Origin: Helopsaltes ochotensis | Lineage: Eukaryota > Chordata > Aves > Passeriformes > Locustellidae | DNA: 64,000 nucleotides | NCBI GenBank assembly: GCA_013400155.1 | Contig: VXBM01000545.1 | Coordinates: forward strand, 272,996-336,995 | Direction: 5' to 3' | Part shown: positions 59,101-64,000 of the stretch, piece after piece | Layout: each line of letters begins with the position of its first letter | Position numbering within the stretch: position 1 is the first letter of the stretch | Made by a program: the position numbers and the translations under genes | The notes under the pieces: generated by a model | Databases searched by the model: none | Seen by the model: the letters and a program-made list of their open reading frames with translations, nothing else | Told to the model about the DNA's origin: nothing

Positions 59101-61778
59101 AGTTTTTTAAACCAAAGCCTAAGGGCATCACTGAGCTCTTACACATTCCTGTGCCATCAAACACAGGATCTCACACCCAGGATGAGCTTGTGACATCCCA
59201 AGCTGAGCTGAGAAGGGCAGGAGACACCTCCAAGCCCCTTCTCAAGGTCTGGCTGTGTTTTCTGTTTTCCTTCCCAAAGGAAGGAAAGGGTTAAGAAGTT
59301 TATATTAGTGTATTTTTATGTTGAAAAACTGATGCTGCTCCTTTCTTGTGAGATACTGTACTCTTATATCTCCATTGCTTCATGCCACTGCTCTGTGTCA
59401 CTGTGAGGAGCAAAGGAAGGTACCTGCAAGGTTCATAAAATCCTGGTGGGGATGGACCCTATGCCCCCAGAAGAGACCTGCAGGTTCAGATTTCATGCAC
59501 ACATAAGCTTTCCTAAGAACTAACCCATAAGCTACTTCTCAGCAAAACTGGGCTAAAAATAGAGAGGGCACCACAGGCTGCCCCAGCAGGGAGAGCAGTG
59601 CTGGTGGTGGGGACAAGTTGGGGGCAGGACTGGGTTTGCTGAGGAACTGCTGACACTTTCAAGGACAGAGAGGCCCCACAGAGAGACCCGGAAAAATGTG
59701 AGGATTGGGAAATCCCCAACCATGTGACAAGTGACAAGAGCAGGTGTCAGATCCTGCCCTGGGCTGGGGCAGCCCTGGATGCTGGGACAGACTGGGAATG
59801 AGAGGCTGGAGAGCAGCGCCGTGGGAAGGGACCTGGGGGTCCTGGTGGGTGGCAAGTTGGATCTGAGTCACTGCTGAGTCCTGGCAGCCCAAAGGGCCAC
59901 CGAGTCCTGGGGGCACCAGCCCAGGGAGGGATTGTCCCGCTCTGCTCTGCACTGGGGCAGCCTCACCTCCAGTGCTGGGGGCACCTGGGGCACCACAGGA
60001 TCAGAAGGATCCAAAGCTGGTGGAGAGTGTCCAAAGGAGGGACACGGGGCTGGGGAAGGGTCTGAGGGCACTTGGCTCGTTCAGCTGGAGCAGAGGAGGC
60101 TGAGGGGAGGCTCCTCGGGGGCTGCAGCTCCTCCCCAGGGGAGGCAGAGGGGCAGGGGCTGAGCTCTGCTCTGGGACAGGGACAGGAGCCCAGCAAGGGC
60201 TGGAGCTGTGTCAGGGCTCGGGCTGGAGCTCAGGGAAAAATTCTTCCCCCCGAGGGTGCTGGGGCACTGCCCAGGCTCCCCAGGGAATGGTCCCAGCCCC
60301 AAGGCTGCCAGAGCTCCAGGAGCCTTTGGACAGCGCTCTCAGGGATGCTCAGGGTGGGATTGTTGGGGGTCTGTGCAGGGACAGGGCTTGAACTCGATCC
60401 CTATAGGTCCCTTCCAGCTCGGGATATTCCATGATTCTATGAAATGTGAGTGTTTGGGGGCTGCAGTGTGCCCCACGTGCATACAGACCCACACCAAGCC
60501 CCTGCAGAAGCCAGCCAAGCCCTGACCCTGAGGCAGGACAGAATAGAAGGGCTGCAAGGGTCAGTGCCAACCGTGGGGACACACAGAGTGGCTGGGGCGG
60601 TGGTCAGCCCACAGATCCCATTAGGCAGCACACATCCAGGAGGAGAAGAGCCTTGGAAACTCAAGAGAGTCCACAAAAGCAACACTGACATGGGTGGTGC
60701 TTTCCAACTTGGGGCTTGGGGATCTCCAGAGCTCCATCTCCAGAGCATCCGCAGTCTGCTCTGGGATGGTGCATAGAGGGAAGACACCACTTCAACATCA
60801 TTCAGTAATTATAGAAAAATCCCTGGTTCAATCCAACATGAAAAAACCTCCCAGGAGATCTCTGCAGACCCTGCACCCACAGACAGGAAAGTGATCAGAG
60901 GAGACCACTCAGCAACTGAGCTGCTGGAAGGGCTAAGAACAAAGGAAAACCCTCAGGCACCTCAGGGAGGGATGTGAGGTACAGACCTCGCTACAAGGGC
61001 TGGTGCTGGACGGGTCAAGTGTGGCCAGGATAGAGACCACACTGCTCTCAGAAAGGAACCAGAGGCAAGTGGGACAACAAGAAAACTCTGACAAACAATA
61101 GAGAAATGACACATCCTTGAGGGAACAAGGACTTGGCCATTTGTGTGTGTTTAATGAACACATGCCAACATATTGTTTGCAATATGTTGATTCATATAAG
61201 GTTTTCAAGACCTTGCTTAGACCCCCAGCAAGGACTGCTGGCTCTGTTCCTTATTTCTAGGTCTGTATGGGCCAATAAAATGGGGATTTGCAAACACAGA
61301 CACAGCACTGGGGAATGCTTACTTTTTTTACTTCAACTTTCTCAAATCCCTCTAAGGAAATCTGCTTTGAGTTCAAACAGCCCATCACAACTGCCCACAG
61401 ACGGTCCTGGCATCACCAGCTGCCCAAAAGAAGGGAAATGCCACAGCCAGTGCAGGTGGCTGACCTGGGTGCAAGTGCCTACCTAATCCAGGTGAGGATT
61501 TGTCCCAGATTATTTCTGGGAAATCATGGGGTTTGATGGACACCAAGCCAGGAAATGCTGCTTGACTGCCAGCTGCTTGGAGCCAGGGTTATTCTCACCC
61601 CATGCAGTTTTGGGGTTATCTCCTCAATGAGCGGTCAGAGGGTGATCTTTTCAACATGATGGAAAGATGGTGCTTTAGAGCAGAAGGTGATGTCTTACCT
61701 GGAGGTGATCAAGGGCAGGATCAGCATCTTCAGCATCCTCATGAGGAGCTCTCCAGGAAAGGAAAAATACTGCTTCTC
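50057..61778 (-). CDS. EAAT5-type glutamate transporter (SLC1A7/8/9 clade), ten coding exons, 5' partial
   Basis: Minus-strand exons in order: 61778-61699, 59006-58794, 58117-58075, 57305-57083, 54160-54061, 53849-53616, 52121-51927, 51295-51161, 50371-50272, 50194-50057. They sum to 1461 nt, 486 residues plus TAG, with matching phases throughout. SLC1A proteins are trimeric plasma-membrane Na+/K+/H+-coupled glutamate/aspartate carriers; EAAT5 types also have a large anion conductance and act mainly in retina. Seen: TM2-TM3, the TM4 loop, HP1 motif SSSSATLP, TM7 NMDGT, HP2, and TM8 DWALDRLRT. The final Arg there is the acidic-substrate determinant, replaced by Cys in neutral-amino-acid ASCTs. 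Exon 3 (YYLWTTFMAV, SSADALLDLIR) is clearly EAAT5-like rather than EAAT1-4. The extracellular loop and tail are diverged from human EAAT5. The first coding exon (about 45 residues in human SLC1A7) is not in the window. Which paralog it is remains open, so no symbol is given. Confidence 0.93.
50272..50371 (-). CDS. SLC1A EAAT5-like, coding exon 10 (end of TM8)
   Basis: 100 bp, acceptor tctccccgcag and donor gtatgt. It encodes DRLRTMTNVLGDALAAGIIA then HVCEKDFAPKPPA. The Arg of LRT is the carboxylate-binding residue of acidic amino acid transporters. The frame stays open past the donor, but the splice to the last exon keeps phase 0. Confidence 0.93.
50372..51160 (-). other. SLC1A gene intron 9
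   Basis: 789-nt GT-AG intron on the minus strand; no repeat or gene recognised. The 77-nt intron 50195-50271 on its other side is very short. Confidence 0.8.
51161..51295 (-). CDS. SLC1A EAAT5-like, coding exon 9 (HP2-TM8)
   Basis: 135 bp, acceptor ctctttgcag and donor gtaagt. It encodes HP2 (SITASAASIGAAGIPQSGLV, LTSVGLPTEDITL) and the start of TM8 (IIAVDWAL). The HP2 tip reads IPQSG where EAAT1-5 as I know them read IPQAG. The exon is CpG-rich compared with the flanking introns. Confidence 0.97.
51296..51926 (-). other. SLC1A gene intron 8
   Basis: 631-nt GT-AG intron; unique sequence with nothing further recognised. Confidence 0.85.
51927..52121 (-). CDS. SLC1A EAAT5-like, coding exon 8 (HP1-TM7)
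   Basis: 195 bp, acceptor tcctgcag and donor gtaaaa. It completes SSSSATLPIT, then ENNGIDRRVARFVLPVGATI, and the Na+/substrate motif NMDGTALYEA of TM7, through VNEYELDLGQIITI. Confidence 0.97.
52122..53615 (-). other. SLC1A gene intron 7
   Basis: 1.5-kb GT-AG intron. The part 52.95-53.35 kb is AT-rich, the rest GC-balanced. A plus-strand open frame at 52825-53301 shows no domain. Confidence 0.85.
53616..53849 (-). CDS. SLC1A EAAT5-like, coding exon 7 (TM5-TM6-HP1)
   Basis: 234 bp, acceptor tctttgcag and donor gtagga. It encodes YFPFGIVFLIAGKILEMEDP, TM6, the ITKKNPF turn, and HP1 up to ALATSS with the fourth HP1 serine motif codon split across the junction. Confidence 0.96.
54061..54160 (-). 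CDS. SLC1A EAAT5-like, coding exon 6
   Basis: 100 bp, acceptor ttggttgcag and donor gtaaat. It encodes LLLGKMGERGAPLVNVCQCL and NEAVMKIVSMAVW up to a split Trp codon, the end of TM4c and the start of TM5. It sits far from its neighbours in an intron-rich stretch. Confidence 0.94.
54161..57082 (-). other. SLC1A gene intron 5
   Basis: 2.9-kb GT-AG intron. A CT-rich stretch at about 56.3-56.6 kb opens a long plus-strand frame (56037-56846) rich in Ser, Pro and Leu, which looks like compositional chance. A small CpG cluster sits near 56.22-56.28 kb. Confidence 0.82.
57083..57305 (-). CDS. SLC1A EAAT5-like, coding exon 5 (TM4 extracellular loop)
   Basis: 223 bp, acceptor tctgttccag and donor gtacct. 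It starts YRTVLVPVVKSPGF, passes through a loop with little similarity to human EAAT5, then ELTPSPEMTY, GTSNEMNVLGIVIFSATIG (TM4c). The loop itself has no N-X-S/T sequon. This is the fastest-changing part of the protein here. Confidence 0.93.
57306..58074 (-). other. SLC1A gene intron 4
   Basis: 769-nt GT-AG intron, unusually G-rich on the plus strand near its 5' (high-coordinate) end. Long minus-strand frames crossing it are exon read-through. Confidence 0.85.
57932..57979 (+). other. G-run cluster, potential G-quadruplex
   Basis: Seven or more runs of 3-6 G separated by 2-6 nt on the plus strand (such as aggggaacgggaagggg). That is the template strand of the transporter gene, so the transcript would be C-rich here. 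Confidence 0.55.
58075..58117 (-). CDS. SLC1A EAAT5-like, coding exon 4 (43 bp)
   Basis: A micro-exon with acceptor tctcttacag and donor gtgagt. With the split Arg codon it reads RNMFPSNLVEASFQQ, matching the RNMFPANLVEATFKQ pattern of the family. Too short to be seen by ORF length, but unambiguous. Confidence 0.95.
58118..58793 (-). other. SLC1A gene intron 3
   Basis: 676-nt GT-AG intron, no repeat or gene recognised. Confidence 0.85.
58794..59006 (-). CDS. SLC1A EAAT5-like, coding exon 3
   Basis: 213 bp, acceptor gtgctgcag and donor gtgtgt. It encodes the rest of TM2 (SLMSGLATM), TM3 (YYLWTTFMAVTVGI), the HPGAAAQKD segment with one NYS glycosylation sequon, and SSADALLDLI. This is the most EAAT5-like exon. 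Confidence 0.95.
59007..61698 (-). other. SLC1A gene intron 2
   Basis: 2.7-kb GT-AG intron. It contains the longest CR1 copy of the window (59690-60442), inserted antisense to the gene. The rest is unique. Confidence 0.85.
59690..60442 (+). mobile_element. CR1 LINE 3' part, plus orientation (longest copy)
   Basis: About 750 nt. The 5' part resembles the end of CR1 ORF2 (gagaggctggagagcagcgc, cgtgggaagggacctggggg), followed by the region shared with the 6545 copy (cacttggctcgttcagctgg) and the 3' block, ending atattccatgattctatga. No intact reading frame remains. Its well-kept sequence suggests it is among the younger copies here. Confidence 0.92.
61699..61778 (-). CDS. SLC1A EAAT5-like, coding exon 2
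   Basis: 80 bp, acceptor tgtatgtgcag and donor gtaaga. It encodes EKQYFSFPGELLMRMLKMLI and on to LPLITS, the start of TM2, corresponding to EISYFQFPGELLMRMLKM in human EAAT5. It begins in phase 0, as expected if coding exon 1 ends with a complete codon. Confidence 0.92.
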
Positions 61779-62401
61779 CTGCACATACAGCACAGCGTGT
61801 ATCAGGTAAATGATTATGGGTTACCCAAACTTGATCAATCTGCCTTTTTCCCAACCAGACCCAGCTCTGAGCTTGGTCCTGAACTGGCAGCTGCTCCTTG
61901 AGGCACTCCATAATGCCATTTCTCTGCTGTCCCTTACTGGTTGCTGGCTCAGGGGTGGGGAATACTGGCCATGTGGCAAACCTGGCTGTAAACAAGGGAG
62001 GGGCGTGTGGGGTTGATCCCCTCCCAAAAACATCCTTGGTTCTGTAGCCCTGTAGGGAATGGTCCACATGGCCCCACCACTGGCTCCTCCCAAAAATCAT
62101 TGCACTCATTATCAAGGAGCAGAGGCTTGGCTGCATCTGCTTTGGGGTAACAGTGCCCCAAAGCTGTTGGCAGCAACAAAAGGTGGGAATATTTCATTGC
62201 TGCAGGTGGAAAAGAGGAGCTCAGGAACAGCCCAGGTGTCTGGCCCATCCATGGGAAAATCTTGGTGCCATGGCATCACTCCATCCCCTACACCCCTCAC
62301 ATGGACATGGGGAAGGGCTGCAGAGACATCCCCCAAAGTCTGGATCCCACAGCCATGACCAAGGGGAGAGTGAGGAGTCTATGGGAACAGCAGCCTGGCC
62401 A

Positions 62402-62662
62402 GCATCCCTCCTTCCCTCCATCCCTATCTCTACCCACCATCCTTCCCTCCATCCATCCCCCATCCATCTATTGTCCATCCATCCATCCTCCATCCCTCCA
62501 TCTATCCCTCCATCTATCCCTCCATCCATCCATCCCTCCATCCATCCCCCATCCATCCATCCATCCCCCCATCCATCCCCCATCCATCCATCTCCCTTCC
62601 ATCCATCCATCCCTCCATCCATCCATCCCCATCCATCCATCCTACTCTCCCTCCTTCCACCC
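62402..62662. repeat. (ATCC)n tetranucleotide tract
   Basis: About 260 nt of imperfect catc/ccatcc units with CCT and CCCC variants. It generates long Pro/Ser/His frames on plus and Gly/Met/Asp/Trp frames on minus, which are artefacts of the repeat. Confidence 0.95.
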
Positions 62663-63905
62663 CTGATCCCCCTTTTACTGTGCCACTGTAGAGGTGTCAG
62701 GAAGGGATCTGAGATTGCCCCAAGACAAGAAGGTACTTTTGGTTATTCCAAAGCAGCCACCAGCCCATGCTGGGGCTTTGAGGGGTGCCAAGGCAGCTGT
62801 GCTCCCCTGTGCTGTCCCTGCATTGTCCCAGTGTGTGGCCTGGACATGGCTGATGTCCCCAGGGAGCTCAGGCAGAGTGGAGCTGTGATGGGCTCAGCTT
62901 GGTGCAAGGGGTAATACCAGGCCTGAACAGCATTTCCTTGCCAGGGAGTCTCTCAGCTTTGTGACACTTTCCCATAGCAGGGAGGAAAGCAGGGAGCGGC
63001 CACCTCTGCAGCTCTCCTCCAGATTTTGTGACAAATGTCTCTAGTGGGGGCAGTCTCTAGTGGCTGCCAGGCCCACAGCAGAGCTGTGGCAATAGGGCAT
63101 GATGGGGCTGGAGTAGAGGGTAGATAAACTTGATGCATGGCAGGAGCCCCAAGGCTCTGCCAGCCTCACGCCCAGCGTGGGTGGCTGCTGGGCTCTCACG
63201 GGTGTGTGCACTGGATGCAGGGAGATTACACCCAGCTTCAATTAAGTAACGAGATCATCCCCGCTGCGCTGATGCTGAAGGGCCTAATTGAAATGACAAG
63301 ACTTTGCTAAATCCTAGTGGGCAACACAGGGATGTTCCAGCGTCAGCCGAGCTCTCCCGGAGCAGCATTCCCCCTCCTGGGCTCAGCAGCCTGGCAGAGG
63401 ATCAGGGTTGAGCCGTGGCCCAGCTGCCCCAAGCCAGAGGATCTCAGCTCGGAGCTGTTTCGCAGCACGATGCTCCTGGACACTGCTGAGCCAAGATGCT
63501 TTTCTCATGCCTTTTCTCCAATGCACTTGTCTCCAAGGCTCCTCAAAGGAAGGGGATTCCTCAAAGCCCTCCAGGCTCCCCACCAGCCCTCTACTTATTT
63601 GTTGGGACCTCTCCAGAGCACGGAAATCTGCTTTGATTGCACACACCTGGGAGAGTAATGGGAGGACCCCATCCCTGGGACTCCAACCCTCAAACCCCGT
63701 CGCCTGGACCCCATCCCTCAGATGTGCAGGTGGTGTTGGGGGAGGTTTAGTGAGCATCTAGGCCCTGAGTAAACATTCCCCTCTTCCTCTTCCTCATCCT
63801 CATCCTCATCCCAAGGCTCCTGCAGACCCATGGGGTCCAACCACTCCCATTGGAGGGAGGCAGAATTTGTCCTATAGCTTAGACATTTGTTGGCACCTTC
63901 CTGGT

Positions 63906-64000
63906 AGAAAAGAAAAGAAAAGAAAAGAAAAGAAAAGAAAAGAAAAGAAAAGAAAAGAAAAGAAAAGAAAAGAAAAGAAAAGAAAAGAAAAGAAAAGAAA
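63906..64000. repeat. (AGAAA)n pentanucleotide array, running off the window
   Basis: Nineteen apparently perfect AGAAA units up to the last base. Full length unknown. A shorter CTCATC repeat lies just upstream at 63781-63812. Confidence 0.97.

Larger units (their letters stand above)
61779..64000 (-). other. SLC1A gene intron 1 (partial)
   Basis: The region upstream of coding exon 2. I looked for an exon encoding the hydrophobic start of TM1 ending about SPQ and found none. It holds two tandem repeats and otherwise unique sequence. Confidence 0.65.

Noticed and set aside
60072..60525. 120- and 105-codon plus-strand frames
   Set aside because: They lie in the CR1 3' region and recur in the reverse copy at 6.5-6.9 kb; repeat-derived and not the CR1 reverse transcriptase frame.
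50057..61778. Identification as SLC1A6 (EAAT4), which shares the ELAVL1 chromosome arm in human
   Set aside because: YYLWTTFMAV, SSADALLDLIR and the VVKSP loop start match EAAT5, not the corresponding EAAT4 segments.
62153..62914. Long His/Pro/Ser and Gly/Trp/Met/Asp frames on both strands
   Set aside because: They are translations of the ATCC tandem repeat, not proteins.

Overview
The window looks like a stretch of a bird nuclear chromosome. Evidence is the many CR1 LINE 3' ends with the avian ATTCTATG-type tail, intron-rich vertebrate genes, and long AT-moderate introns. I see no bacterial or viral genes. Almost all long open frames are chance frames or read-through of exons into introns.

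Positions 1-34.9 kb, plus strand: nearly all of ELAVL1 (HuR), the RNA-binding protein that stabilises AU/U-rich mRNAs. Five coding exons (790-973, 16859-16962, 17742-17895, 20976-21201, 28490-28814) join in frame to 326 residues, the length of human HuR, with three RRMs and the shuttling hinge. The non-coding first exon and promoter are upstream of the window. The 3'UTR appears to run about 6.1 kb to a poly(A) signal at 34894, with a U-rich block and a proximal signal near 30.2 kb. Introns hold CR1 fragments, a nonautonomous hAT-like DNA transposon (26898-27447) and a pair of related composite repeats (4849-5308 and 25147-25543).

Positions 34.9-50.05 kb: an intergenic stretch with CR1 fragments and no gene I can support.

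Positions 50.06-61.78 kb, minus strand: ten consecutive coding exons of an SLC1A glutamate transporter of the EAAT5 type, 486 residues plus stop. All splice phases are compatible and all substrate-binding motifs are present. Only the first coding exon (extreme N-terminus and most of TM1) is missing, presumably beyond 64 kb. It resembles EAAT5 (SLC1A7) but has a diverged loop and tail. It lies next to ELAVL1, whereas human SLC1A7 lies near ELAVL4, so I suspect one of the EAAT5-related paralogs (SLC1A8/SLC1A9 type) lost in placental mammals. The two genes are convergent (tail to tail) and have no evident shared pathway.

The end of the window holds an ATCC-type satellite-like tract (62.40-62.66 kb) and a pure AGAAA pentanucleotide array running off the end.
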